DNA from: Anaerolineae bacterium
GTDB taxonomy: Bacteria; Chloroflexota; Anaerolineae; UBA3071
NCBI GenBank assembly: GCA_029907105.1
Contig: JARYMM010000024.1
Coordinates: 1-52,135, forward strand
Direction: 5' to 3'
Length of the DNA stretch: 52,135 nt
Shown: in pieces, positions 22,917 through 30,809 of the stretch
Position numbering within the stretch: the first letter of the stretch is position 1
Layout of the letters: each line of letters starts with the position of its first letter
Program-made: the position numbers and the translations under genes
Notes under the pieces: model-generated
Seen by the model: only the letters and a program-made list of their open reading frames with translations
Told to the model about the DNA's origin: nothing
Database searches by the model: none

Positions 22917-23420
22917 TCAGTAGATGTACTTGCTCCAGACCTCGTGCGGGCGGGCGTCGCCCAGCAGGGTCAGGGCGATGTAACGCGGCCGACGGGGCGG
23001 AGAGCGCAATTGCATCCCCGCCTCTTGCGGCGTCTGCTGACCTTTGCGCTGGTTGCAGCGCGTGCAGGCGGCCACCACGTTCTCCCAGGCGGTCTTGCCC
23101 CCACGAGAGCGGGGCAGCACGTGGTCCAAGGTCAGCTCGGACCTGTCGGGCTGCCGGCCGCAGTACTGGCAGGTGTAGCCGTCCCGCGCCAGGACCGTGC
23201 GGCGGTTCAGGGGCAGGGACAGATGGTGGGGGATGCGCACGTAATAGACCAGCCGGATGACCAGGGGCTGGGGAATGGCCCAGTTCTGGGCCCGCACCCA
23301 GGCCTCGGCGGCTTCCACGATCTCTGCCTTCTCCTTCAGCAGGAGCACAACCGCCCGCCTGACAGAGATCACGCTGAGCGGTTCATAGGTCGCGTTGAGT
23401 ACCAGGACGTTGCCGACCAT
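22917..23420 (-). CDS. HNH endonuclease family protein
   Basis: The 167-residue protein has an HNH nuclease core: CQYC (84-87), LTLDHVLPRSRGG (Asp99-His100), WENVVAACTRCNQRKG with Asn114 and the second CxxC zinc pair (119-122). The N-terminal half has the conserved VLNATYEPLSVISVRRAV segment found in a widespread free-standing HNH family of unknown role. It follows the tRNA cluster on the same strand. No methyltransferase or intein context suggests restriction or homing. Confidence 0.9.
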   Translation of the reverse strand: MVGNVLVLNATYEPLSVISVRRAVVLLLKEKAEIVEAAEAWVRAQNWAIPQPLVIRLVYYVRIPHHLSLPLNRRTVLARDGYTCQYCGRQPDRSELTLDHVLPRSRGGKTAWENVVAACTRCNQRKGQQTPQEAGMQLRSPPRRPRYIALTLLGDARPHEVWSKYIY

Positions 23421-23442
23421 CGGAGACCTTCGGCTTGAGAAA

Positions 23443-23519
23443 TGGGGTGACCAGCGGGACTCGAACCCGCAGCCTCCTGGGCCACAACCAGGTGCTCTGC
23501 CAATTGAGCTATGGTCACC
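23443..23519 (-). tRNA. tRNA-His (anticodon GTG)
   Basis: The loop TTGTGGC gives GTG. The gene encodes the His-specific G-1 opposite discriminator C73, and the CCA end. Confidence 0.96.
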
Positions 23520-23588
23520 ATAACGGTTGTTCGCTCAGGGCCTGTTTCCCTGAGCGATGGGCAAATCGCTTTCCGATCGGGGGTCAGG

Positions 23589-23659
23589 CTCGGGGGCGAG
23601 GATTCGAACCTCGACTAGAGGATCCAAAGTCCCCTGTCCTGCCCTTAGACGACCCCCGA
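23589..23659 (-). tRNA. tRNA-Gln (anticodon TTG)
   Basis: Acceptor TCGGGGG/CCCCCGA, anticodon loop CTTTGGA (TTG), T-loop TTCGAAT. CCA is not encoded. Confidence 0.95.
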
Positions 23660-23699
23660 ACGACACCAAATACTTATTCGCAGAATAACAGATTAGCCT

Positions 23700-23765
23700 C
23701 CCCTGCTCTGAGAGCAGGGAGACAAAGAGAACGCTCCTTGTCTCCCCGTCTCCCCCTCTCCATGT
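23700..23765. repeat. short-word repeat tract (GGGAGACAAGG family)
   Basis: This lies between tRNA-Gln and tRNA-Phe. Positions 23733-23761 match, as reverse complement, an identical 29-nt stretch at 44096-44124 inside the radical SAM coding sequence. Confidence 0.85.
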
Positions 23766-23771
23766 CTCAAC

Positions 23772-23848
23772 TGGTGCCGAGGCCCAGATTTGAACTGGGG
23801 ACACCTTGATTTTCAGTCAAGTGCTCTACCAGGCTGAGCTACCTCGGC
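23772..23848 (-). tRNA. tRNA-Phe (anticodon GAA)
   Basis: Acceptor GCCGAGG, anticodon loop CTGAAAA (GAA), encoded CCA. The last 10 bp at its 5' side overlap the stop region of the 23839-24096 gene. Confidence 0.96.
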
Positions 23849-24096
23849 ACAAGAGCCAGTGACGGCAAAGCATATAACAGAACCTGCTCTGTTGCTTGCG
23901 GCAAGTCAATGAAAACGAAATAGTCGGCCGGGTACAGATAGTCCTCGCCCTCGTTATCTATCACACGTACGTAATTGGATCGTTCCGCGCTCTCATCGGG
24001 CAGAACCTGGTATACCATACGAGGGGTCAACACATCTGGATCGTCAGTGTTGATACATATAGCAAATTGTCCCCTTCGGTTCTGATGCTCTGTCAT
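23839..24096 (-). CDS. conserved hypothetical protein (small acidic)
   Basis: The 85-residue acidic protein contains CINTDDPDVLTPRMVYQVLPDES and EDYLYPADYFVFIDLP, a pattern I associate with short uncharacterised bacterial proteins that report no known domain. It begins 5 bp after the restored stop of the preceding frameshifted gene, so the two probably formed an operon. Its 3' end runs 10 bp into tRNA-Phe. No function can be given. Confidence 0.65.
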   Translation of the reverse strand: MTEHQNRRGQFAICINTDDPDVLTPRMVYQVLPDESAERSNYVRVIDNEGEDYLYPADYFVFIDLPQATEQVLLYALPSLALVPR

Positions 24097-24101
24097 CGCC
24101 T

Positions 24102-24331
24102 TTAGTCCAGGAAACGCTTGACTCTCATCATCCTTTTGCCGATTCCATGCGCCTCAAACCAATGTATCTCAGCAAGGCGTATCGTGCCATCTGACAACCG
24201 AACGGTCGCCCTTTCAGCTTCCTCCAACGGCCTCTGCCATATCGCTCTTGCAGGAGAGCAAGGATGCGAATCCTGCTGCCCACAGCGATAATTTCGATAT
24301 GGGTGATCTCCCCGACGATCTCAAAGTGCAC
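24102..24331 (-). pseudogene. conserved hypothetical gene with a one-base frameshift
   Basis: From GTG 24331 the frame reads MHFEIVGEITHIEIIAVG...YGRGRWRKLKG and then loses sense. After a -1 shift at the G-run 24209-24211 it continues coherently as ATVRLSDGTIRLAEIHWFE, then AHGIGKRMMRVKRFLD, and stops at 24102, just 5 bp before the next gene. The coherent protein is 76 residues. One missing G (GGGG to GGG) explains it. It could be a true mutation, an assembly error or, less likely, programmed frameshifting. Confidence 0.75.
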
Positions 24332-24367
24332 GGAGGTTCATTTCTCCGGTGTACATTTTAGAACCAG

Positions 24368-24439
<72 letters not shown>

Positions 24440-24480
24440 ATGGTGGCGTTCGGAGTTCGGTGTTCGCCTGCCTGGAACCC
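24440..24480. repeat. short-word repeat between the tRNA-Gly copies
   Basis: GGTGGCGTTCGGAGTTCGG begins here and again at 24599, so the repeat was duplicated with the tRNA. Confidence 0.7.
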
Positions 24481-24524
24481 GGAATCCAGAACTCAACCGC
24501 CAGCCATCGGCTAACGGCCGGAGA

Positions 24525-24596
<72 letters not shown>

Positions 24597-24667
24597 ACGG
24601 TGGCGTTCGGAGTTCGGCATTTGTCTGCCTGGAACTCGGAACCCCCGCACCCCGAACTCGGAATCCA

Positions 24668-24739
24668 TGGACCCGGCCGGATTCGAACCGGCGATCTCCT
24701 CCGTGCAAAGGAGGCGCCTTCCCACTAGGCCACGGGCCC
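24668..24739 (-). tRNA. tRNA-Ala (anticodon TGC)
   Basis: Anticodon loop TTTGCAC (TGC), stem CCTCC/GGAGG, T-loop TTCGAAT, acceptor GGGCCCG/CGGGTCC with one G-U. CCA is not encoded. Confidence 0.94.
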
Positions 24740-24744
24740 CGACC

Positions 24745-24820
24745 GATCTCGGATTGCAGATTGCAGATTTGTCTGCGTGTGGTTCAATCCGCAATCCGCA
24801 ATCTGAAATCCGCAATCGAG
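24745..24820. repeat. short-word repeat tract (GATTGCAGATT family)
   Basis: The words GGATTGCAGATTGCAGATT and AATCCGCAATCCGCAATC flank a short centre between tRNA-Ala and tRNA-Leu. Confidence 0.75.
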
Positions 24821-24822
24821 TG

Positions 24823-24906
24823 TGCCGACGAGAGGACTCGAACCTCCACGCCCTGAACGGGCAACAGATCCTAAATCTGCCGCGTCTACCATTCCGCCAC
24901 GTCGGC
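24823..24906 (-). tRNA. tRNA-Leu (anticodon TAG)
   Basis: The loop TTTAGGA gives TAG. Acceptor GCCGACG/CGTCGGC, long variable arm, T-loop TTCGAGT. Confidence 0.95.
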
Positions 24907-24948
24907 AGAACCCTCTGCCGGAAGAGCCTCCTGTCGGCTGCGACTTCG

Positions 24949-25413
<465 letters not shown>

Positions 25414-25460
25414 TCTTCCACAACACGCCGGATTGTTAAACTGCTCTCTGACACAAAGCG

Positions 25461-25489
25461 ATTATACCACAGTCCCGCAACCCTGTCAA
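25461..25489 (-). promoter_or_regulatory. promoter of rnpB
   Basis: A perfect TTGACA (25484-25489) and TATAAT (25461-25466) with 17-bp spacing; the -10 is preceded by TGTGG. It would start transcripts about 40 nt before P1. Confidence 0.93.
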
Positions 25490-26118
25490 CTCACGCCCAT
25501 CTTCACTACAATATCGCTGATGACGTTTCCAGCCTCGTCCCCGCGGTCGGCGGCGTTGCTCAGATGGCGGTAAACCTCGCGCAGCTTGAGCATGTTCATG
25601 AGGTGGTGCACATCTTCCGGGCCGGAGAAAAGCTCGGCAATGGCCTCCCGGTACACCCGCTCGGCGCGGTTTTCCAGAGCCTTGGCCCGCTGGGCATGGT
25701 CGGCGGCCACGGCGGGATGCTCCTGCAGTCGCTGCATGGCCAGGTAGATTTCGTTGCCCGCCTGTACCAGAAGCGAGACCATGCGCCGCATGTAGTCGTT
25801 GGGCTCCACCTTGAGGATTTCCATCTCCTCTACCGTTGTGTTCGCGTAATCGAGCACGTCGTCAATGGCCCGCGATAGGGCGAAAATGTCCTCGCGGTCA
25901 ATGGGTGTGACGAAAGTGCGGTTCAGCTCGTCAATCAGGATGCGCCGCAGTTCATCGGCCTCTTTCTCCGCCTCATCAACCTTCCTGGCCTTCGTCGGCG
26001 CCTTGTGTTTCATGTAGTCCTGAAGGTGCTCCAACCCTTGCAGGGTGACCTTGGCCTGTTCGGTCAGCAGGCGAATGAAGTTGTCCTGTCGTGGGCGGAA
26101 GAAATCCCGTAACCCCAT
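25486..26118 (-). CDS. DUF47 / PhoU-like phosphate transport regulator
   Basis: The 210-residue, mostly helical cytoplasmic protein of the DUF47 family starts GLRDFFRPRQDNFIRLLTEQA. Conserved acidic motifs such as EAEKEADELRR (near residue 50) and TPIDREDIFALSRAIDDVLDY are present. DUF47 proteins accompany and probably modulate Pit-type phosphate transporters, and this one lies 122 bp downstream of a pit gene. A palindromic element fills the gap between them. Confidence 0.92.
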   Translation of the reverse strand: MGLRDFFRPRQDNFIRLLTEQAKVTLQGLEHLQDYMKHKAPTKARKVDEAEKEADELRRILIDELNRTFVTPIDREDIFALSRAIDDVLDYANTTVEEMEILKVEPNDYMRRMVSLLVQAGNEIYLAMQRLQEHPAVAADHAQRAKALENRAERVYREAIAELFSGPEDVHHLMNMLKLREVYRHLSNAADRGDEAGNVISDIVVKMGVS

Positions 26119-26149
26119 GCGACTCCCCCCTCTCTTCGGAGAGGCTCTG

Positions 26150-26232
26150 TGGATGGAAATCGCTCAGAGGGGATCGCCAGATCCCCGGCTGTCGCCAGGA
26201 TCTGGCGATCCTGGCGGGGCGATTTTCCACCT
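26150..26232. repeat. ~82-bp MITE-like imperfect palindrome
   Basis: The inner stem is 14 bp (26171-26184/26198-26211). The outer arms GGATGGAAATCGC (26151-26163) and GGCGATTTTCCACC (near 26218-26231) pair imperfectly. The left half recurs at 31815-31850 and 4700-4728. Confidence 0.7.
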
Positions 26233-26240
26233 GGCGAGGC

Positions 26241-27242
26241 TCATTGCCCGATATGCACGTAACTCAAGCCCAGATACAACAGCGCGGCCATGGCTGCACT
26301 GGCGGGAATGGTCAGCAGCCAGGCCAGGGCGATCTCCCGCGCCACGCCCCAGCGCACTTTGGACACCCTTTCCCCGGAGCCCACCCCCAGAATGGCCGAG
26401 CTCACCACCTGCGTTGTGCTCACCGGTCCCCCCAACAGGGCTGCACCCAAAATGACGGCCGCCGACGCCGCCTGCGTGGTGAAACCGTGGATGGGGCGGA
26501 TCTTGTAGAACTTCGTCCCCAGCGTGCGGATGAGCCGCCAGCCACCAGAGGCGGTGCCCAGGGCGATGGCCCCGGCGCTGAGCCCGATCACCCACCAGGG
26601 CACCCGGAAGCCCGATAAATAACGACTGCTGACCAGGGCCATGGTGATGATGCCCATAGTCTTCTGGGCGTCGTTGGTGCCATGGCTGAGCGCCAGTCCC
26701 AGAGCGGTGACCACCTGCAAGCGCTTGAACCAGAGGTTCACCTGCGGCGAGGCGCCGCGAACCAGGAACAGCACCAGTTTCATGAAGGCGTAGCCCACCA
26801 CCAGGCCCGCTATCGGTGAGAAAAAGAGGGCCACAACGACCTTGGTCAGCCCGTCCAGCCGGATCACGCCCGGTCCTGCCTCCAGGCTGGCCGCTCCCAC
26901 AATGCCGCCGACCAGGGCATGCGAAGAGCTCGATGGAATGCTCAACAGCCAGGTCAGCACGTTCCAGACGATGGCGCTCAGCAAGGCAGCCATGATGACC
27001 TCCGTGGTCACCGAATGCGGGGCCACCACCTCCTCGCCCACCGTCTTGGCCACCGCCGTGCCGAAGAGAAACGGGGCGGCGAAATGAGCTACTGCGCTCA
27101 TGCTCAGCGCCTGGCGTGGCGACATGGCTCGCGAGGAAATCATCGTGGCCACGATGTTGCTGCTGTCGTGAAAGCCGTTCAGATAATCGAACAGCAGCGC
27201 CAGGCCGATGAGCACGAACAGCAGAACAGACGAACTCAGCAA
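26241..27242 (-). CDS. inorganic phosphate transporter, Pit family
   Basis: The 333-residue polytopic membrane protein imports phosphate with protons or sodium. Both PiT signature repeats are present: FDYLNGFHDSSNIVATMIS at the N-terminus and LALSHGTNDAQKTMGII in the middle. I chose TTG 27242 because AGGAG lies 7 nt upstream and the first membrane segment begins there; the frame stays open for 16 more codons upstream. It is paired with a DUF47 regulator downstream. Confidence 0.92.
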   Translation of the reverse strand: MLSSSVLLFVLIGLALLFDYLNGFHDSSNIVATMISSRAMSPRQALSMSAVAHFAAPFLFGTAVAKTVGEEVVAPHSVTTEVIMAALLSAIVWNVLTWLLSIPSSSSHALVGGIVGAASLEAGPGVIRLDGLTKVVVALFFSPIAGLVVGYAFMKLVLFLVRGASPQVNLWFKRLQVVTALGLALSHGTNDAQKTMGIITMALVSSRYLSGFRVPWWVIGLSAGAIALGTASGGWRLIRTLGTKFYKIRPIHGFTTQAASAAVILGAALLGGPVSTTQVVSSAILGVGSGERVSKVRWGVAREIALAWLLTIPASAAMAALLYLGLSYVHIGQ

Positions 27243-27289
27243 CTCGTTTCTCCTGTGTTGGTTCCTCTCACCCACAGACCTTGCATCCA

Positions 27290-27425
27290 ACGTTCAAAGC
27301 TCAAAGCTCGACATGAAACATGCCAGGGCGCGAAAGCGCGCCAAGGGATTTCATGCCTTTCGTGAGGTTTCGTGCCTTTCATGAACGGTTTTGGATTTTG
27401 AGCTTTGGATTTTGAGCTTGGGATT
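27290..27425. repeat. short-word repeat tract at the moaE 3' end
   Basis: TTCAAAGCTCAAAGCTCG, CATGAAACATGCC, TTTCGTG words and TTTTGAGCTTTGGATTTTG occur together. The part from 27351 encodes the MoaE tail. Confidence 0.8.
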
Positions 27426-27842
27426 CTCGATCCACACCTCACCACCCGGCCCTATCTCTTTCTTCCAGATGGGCACGATGGCCTTGAGCCGGTCAATGGC
27501 ATAGCGGCAGGCGTCGAAGGTGTCGGCGCGGTGGGCCGCAGCCACGGCGATGACCACGCTCACCTCGCCCACGGCCAGCCGGCCGGTGCGGTGCACGATG
27601 CTCACCGCCTCGATCTGCGGCCAGCGCGCCCGGATCTCGTCGCCGATCTGGGCCAGCATGGCTTCGGCCATCTCGGGGTAGGCTTCGTATTCCAGGAACT
27701 CCACCTCCCGCTCGCCGCCGCGCTCCCGCACCACGCCGGTGAAGCTGGTGATGGCCCCCACACTGCGCGCCGCCACGCGGGCCTGCACCTCGTCGGCCGA
27801 GATAGGCTCTGTGGTGATCTCGAAAAGCTTCCGCTTCAACAT
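27351..27842 (-). CDS. moaE: molybdopterin synthase catalytic subunit (MoaE)
   Basis: The 163-residue large subunit of molybdopterin synthase inserts sulfur from MoaD thiocarboxylate into precursor Z. Family motifs are [35 protein letters not shown] and [17 protein letters not shown] ([18 protein letters not shown]), including the catalytic Lys region. The fold ends near residue 138. The final ~25 residues ([19 protein letters not shown] and following) are encoded by a repeat tract and are unlikely to matter for activity. It follows moaD by 14 bp. Confidence 0.93.
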   Translation of the reverse strand: MLKRKLFEITTEPISADEVQARVAARSVGAITSFTGVVRERGGEREVEFLEYEAYPEMAEAMLAQIGDEIRARWPQIEAVSIVHRTGRLAVGEVSVVIAVAAAHRADTFDACRYAIDRLKAIVPIWKKEIGPGGEVWIENPKLKIQSSKSKTVHERHETSRKA

Positions 27843-27856
27843 CAGAGTGTAGTTGA

Positions 27857-28102
27857 TTACCCGCCGCCCACCGGCGGGATGAGGGCCACCTCGTCCCCCT
27901 CGCCCAGCACACGATCCGGCGGCGCGTAGCGCAGATTGACGGCAATGAGCACGTCGCCATCGTCCAGGTGAAGCTGGGGATACCCGGCCTGCAATCGCGC
28001 CTGCAAGTCGGCCACCGTAGCCCCGTCGGGCAGCTCCAGCTCCAGCTCCGGGCGCCCAAGCCTCTGTCGCAGCCAGGCGAACAGCTTCACCGTGACCTTC
28101 AC
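27857..28102 (-). CDS. moaD: molybdopterin synthase sulfur carrier subunit (MoaD)
   Basis: The 81-residue ubiquitin-fold protein ends in PPVGGG, the C-terminal glycines that are adenylylated and thiocarboxylated. It starts within the moaC stop (ATGA overlap) and is followed by moaE. Length and hydrophobic pattern are normal for MoaD. Confidence 0.93.
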   Translation of the reverse strand: MKVTVKLFAWLRQRLGRPELELELPDGATVADLQARLQAGYPQLHLDDGDVLIAVNLRYAPPDRVLGEGDEVALIPPVGGG

Positions 28103-28578
28103 GTCGCCTCCCGTTGCCAGGAGCCCGAGCGGCCGCCCCGCTTGGCCAGCAGGCGGATGGGGCCGATTTCCATCGTCTTTTCTACCGCCTTGGCCATGTC
28201 GTAGATGGTCAGCGCGGCCACGGCCACGGCGGTGAGCGCCTCCATCTCCACGCCCGTCTGGCCCCGGCAGCGCACGGTGGCCGTGATCTTCACCGCGCTG
28301 GCCTCTTCGTCGAAATCGAAGTCCACCCCCACATAGGTCAGCGGCAGGGGATGGCAGAGCGGGATCAGCGTGGCCGTGCGCTTGGCGGCCAGGATGCCGG
28401 CGATGCGGGCCGTGCCCAGCACGTCTCCCTTGGGCAGATTGCCCTGGCGCAGCCGCCGAAGCGTCTCCGGCTGCATGTGCACCTCGCCGCAGGCCACAGC
28501 CTCCCGCACCGTGTCCGGCTTCTCGCCCACGTCCACCATCGTGACCTGCCCCCGCTCATCCAGATGCGTCAGCGACAT
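28099..28578 (-). CDS. moaC: cyclic pyranopterin monophosphate synthase (MoaC)
   Basis: The 159-residue enzyme acts with MoaA to convert GTP to cyclic pyranopterin. Signature segments include [53 protein letters not shown] and [20 protein letters not shown] with the conserved KAVEK. GGAGGGAAG directly precedes the ATG. It heads the moaCDE unit, with a promoter and 21-bp palindrome about 60-90 bp upstream. MoaA and MoaB are not in the window. Confidence 0.95.
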   Translation of the reverse strand: MSLTHLDERGQVTMVDVGEKPDTVREAVACGEVHMQPETLRRLRQGNLPKGDVLGTARIAGILAAKRTATLIPLCHPLPLTYVGVDFDFDEEASAVKITATVRCRGQTGVEMEALTAVAVAALTIYDMAKAVEKTMEIGPIRLLAKRGGRSGSWQREAT

Positions 28579-28595
28579 CTTCCCTCCAGGGTAAG

Positions 28596-28617
28596 AAAAC
28601 GCCGCCTGTGGGCGGCG
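28596..28617 (-). terminator. leader hairpin with T-run before moaC
   Basis: CGCCGCC/GGCGGCG (28600-28606/28611-28617) is followed by TTTT on the minus strand. It lies between the moaC promoter and its SD, so it could attenuate or protect the mRNA. Confidence 0.5.
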
Positions 28618-28637
28618 GCGTGCCGATGAATGGCCCT

Positions 28638-28668
28638 ATTGTAACCCATTTGGCACATTATGCCAAAT
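28638..28668 (-). promoter_or_regulatory. moaC promoter with 21-bp palindromic operator
   Basis: TTGGCA (28661-28666) and TACAAT (28638-28643) are spaced 17 bp. ATTTGGCA-CATTA-TGCCAAAT (28648-28668) is a perfect palindrome overlapping the -35. The binding protein is unknown. Confidence 0.65.
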
Positions 28669-28675
28669 CCTGCTT

Positions 28676-28704
28676 GTAGGACAACTCTTGAAGAGTTGTC
28701 CTAC
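28676..28704. repeat. REP-like palindrome, copy 2
   Basis: GTAGGACAACTCTT (28676-28689) and its inverse complement (28691-28704) surround 1 nt. It is related to 9416-9443 and follows the ABC ATPase gene. Confidence 0.8.
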
Positions 28705-28714
28705 TACTGGCAGC

Positions 28715-29857
28715 TCAAAACAGGTGCACCGCCGAGGCCTTGAAGGCCAGATACACCTCCCGTCCCTGCTCCAGGGCCAGGTCCTCCCACGAGCGGCGGG
28801 TGATGAGGGCCGTGAAGCGGGGCGGCACCTCCACCGTCACATAGAGCACCGCGCCGCCATCGGCGACCTCCACCACCCGCCCCCGGAAGCAGTTGCGGGC
28901 GCTGGACAGAAGCGGCGTGGACGAGAGGACGATATCCTCCGGGCGGATGAGCAGGGAGACCTCCCCTTCCAGCCCGGTGACGGCGGCGATGCCCAGCCCC
29001 TCGGCGAGCCGGACGAAGGTCTCCCCGGCCTGGCGCACCACCCGGCCGCGAAAGAGGTTCCGCCCGCCGACGAAGCGGGCCACGAACTCGGAAGCGGGCC
29101 GGCGGAAGATTTCCTCCGGCGTGCCCACCTGTACGATGCCTCCCTCGCGCCCCGCCTCGCCGGCCGGCTCCTCCTTGAAGACGGCGACCCGGTCGCCCAG
29201 GGCCACGGCCTCCTCGAAGTCGTGGGTGACGTGGATGGCAGTGGTGCCGAGTTGCCAGTGGATGCGCTTCAACTCCCGTTGCAGGCCCTGGCGGGTCTCG
29301 AGGTCGAGGGCGCTCAGGGGCTCGTCGAGGAGGAGAAGGCGAGGTTCGACCACCAGGGCCCGGGCCAGGGCCACCCGCTGCGCCTCGCCGCCGGAGAGCG
29401 TCTCCGGCATGCGCCGCAGGAGGTGCTCGATGCCCAGCAGCCGGGCGATGGCTGCCACCCGCTCCTCGACGGTGCGGCGGGCGGCCCCCCGCATGCGCAG
29501 CCCGAAAGCGATGTTCTCGGCCGCGTTCAGATGCGGGAACAGGGCGTAGTCCTGGTAGACGAAGCCGATGCCCCGCTGCTCCGGGGGGAGGCCGGTGACG
29601 TCAGCACCGTTGATGAGGATGCGCCCCTGCGAGGGCCGATGCAGCCCGGCGATGGCCTCCAGGAGCACCGTCTTGCCCGTGCCTGTGGGGCCGAGGATGA
29701 CGAGGTATTCCCCGGCGGCCACGTCGAGGTTGATGTGGCGCAGGCGGAACCCCTCCAGTTCCACCCACAGGTCTCGTATTTGCAACTGGCAAGGGACAAA
29801 GGACGAACCGCGATCAGCGATCAGCGATAAGCGATAAGTGATAGGCAGTTTCACCAT
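28715..29857 (-). CDS. tungstate/molybdate ABC transporter ATP-binding protein (WtpC/ModC-like)
   Basis: The 380-residue ATPase has Walker A GPTGTGKT, the Q-loop FVYQDYALFPH, signature LSGGEAQR, Walker B LLLLDEPLSALD, the H-loop VTHDFEEA, and a C-terminal TOBE-like domain. ATG 29857 has GAGGTGA 7 nt upstream, yet the conserved domain (IRDLWVELEGF) begins only at about residue 27. Residues ~5-24 (PITYRLSLIADRGSS and on) are encoded by GATCAGCGATCAGC-type repeats, an in-frame N-terminal insertion. The gene is 7 bp after the permease gene. Confidence 0.9.
   Translation of the reverse strand: MVKLPITYRLSLIADRGSSFVPCQLQIRDLWVELEGFRLRHINLDVAAGEYLVILGPTGTGKTVLLEAIAGLHRPSQGRILINGADVTGLPPEQRGIGFVYQDYALFPHLNAAENIAFGLRMRGAARRTVEERVAAIARLLGIEHLLRRMPETLSGGEAQRVALARALVVEPRLLLLDEPLSALDLETRQGLQRELKRIHWQLGTTAIHVTHDFEEAVALGDRVAVFKEEPAGEAGREGGIVQVGTPEEIFRRPASEFVARFVGGRNLFRGRVVRQAGETFVRLAEGLGIAAVTGLEGEVSLLIRPEDIVLSSTPLLSSARNCFRGRVVEVADGGAVLYVTVEVPPRFTALITRRSWEDLALEQGREVYLAFKASAVHLF
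29800..29848. repeat. short-word repeat within the wtpC/modC-like 5' end
   Basis: GCGATCAGCGATCAGCGATA and GCGATAAGTGATAG words. A 15-nt word from it recurs inside the radical SAM gene at about 45500. Confidence 0.85.
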
Positions 29858-29864
29858 ATTTTCG

Positions 29865-30656
29865 TCACCTCGCTCTCTCCTTCCGTCCCCCGATCAACCG
29901 CAGGATGATGAAGACGGCCAGGCAGATCAAAATCACCAGTGCCGCCACCGGCTGGGCGTAGCGCAGCCCGAAGGACTCGAACCGCTCGTACAGCAGCACG
30001 GGGGTGACCATGGGATGGTAGGCCAGGATGATGACGGCGCCGAACTCGCTTAGCCCCCGCGCCCACATCAGGATGGCCCCCGAGAGGATGGACCGCCAGG
30101 CCAGGGGGAAGGAGACGCCCCAGAAGGTGCGCCAGGGCGAGCCGCCCAGCGTGCGGGAGACCCGCTCCAGCCGGGGGTCCACAGCCTCGAACCCCTCCCG
30201 CGCCGCGTTGACCAGGAAGGGGAGGCTGACGAAGAGCATGGCGATGACGATGCCGGGCAGGGCGGAGACGAAGCGGACGCCGAAGAGGCCGAACGCCTGC
30301 CCCAGGAACGTCTGCCTTCCGAAGACCATGAGCAAAGCGATGCCCGCCGCCGAGTGGGGGACGACGATGGGCAGGTCCACCAGCCCCTCCACCAGCCGCC
30401 GGCCGGGGAAATCGGCCCGCGCCAAAAGGTAAGCCAGCGGCACGCCGCAGAGGAAGGCGATGGCGGTGGCGATGAAGGAGGCGTAGAAGGTCAATCCTAT
30501 GGCCCGCCGCACCTCTTCATCCAGGATGGTCTGCCAGAGCAGGGCCGGACCGGAGGCGGTAACCGTGCGCAAAAGCGGCCAGGCGATAAAGAGGAGGAGG
30601 AGCAAGGCGAGAATGGCGAACGAGATGTGCATTCGGTTGGCGAAAAGGGTTTTCAT
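29865..30656 (-). CDS. tungstate/molybdate ABC transporter permease (WtpB/ModB-like)
   Basis: The 263-residue permease has about six membrane segments and the binding-protein-dependent transport loop ARGLSEFGAVIILAYHPMV, typical of molybdate/tungstate systems. ATG 30656 (KTLFANRMH) is the natural start, but the nearest good SD (GGAGGGG, 30708-30714) is about 50 nt upstream and a repeat tract (30659-30704) lies between them. The insertion may have separated the SD from the start. Translation start is therefore less certain. Confidence 0.87.
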   Translation of the reverse strand: MKTLFANRMHISFAILALLLLLFIAWPLLRTVTASGPALLWQTILDEEVRRAIGLTFYASFIATAIAFLCGVPLAYLLARADFPGRRLVEGLVDLPIVVPHSAAGIALLMVFGRQTFLGQAFGLFGVRFVSALPGIVIAMLFVSLPFLVNAAREGFEAVDPRLERVSRTLGGSPWRTFWGVSFPLAWRSILSGAILMWARGLSEFGAVIILAYHPMVTPVLLYERFESFGLRYAQPVAALVILICLAVFIILRLIGGRKERAR

Positions 30657-30658
30657 GG

Positions 30659-30704
30659 TGCGTGATCCGTGGTGCGTGATGCGTGTGACGTGATGCGTGA
30701 TCTC
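30659..30704. repeat. short-word repeat between SD and start of the permease gene
   Basis: TGCGTGATCCGTGGTGCGTG and GATGCGTGTGACGTGATGCG repeat the word GCGTGA. Confidence 0.8.
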
Positions 30705-30809
30705 TAACCCCTCCGGCATCTCTGCACTTAATCGTGGAGCCATCCCACAGCTATCTGCGGCGCTACCACCCCTCCCACCAGGGGAGGGGGATTCTCACTG
30801 CAACATGGA

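Noticed and set aside
24209..24211. Programmed -1 frameshift in the conserved hypothetical gene
   Set aside because: The site is not a standard slippery heptamer in the right phase and no stem-loop was evident; a one-base deletion is simpler, so it is kept only as a minor option.
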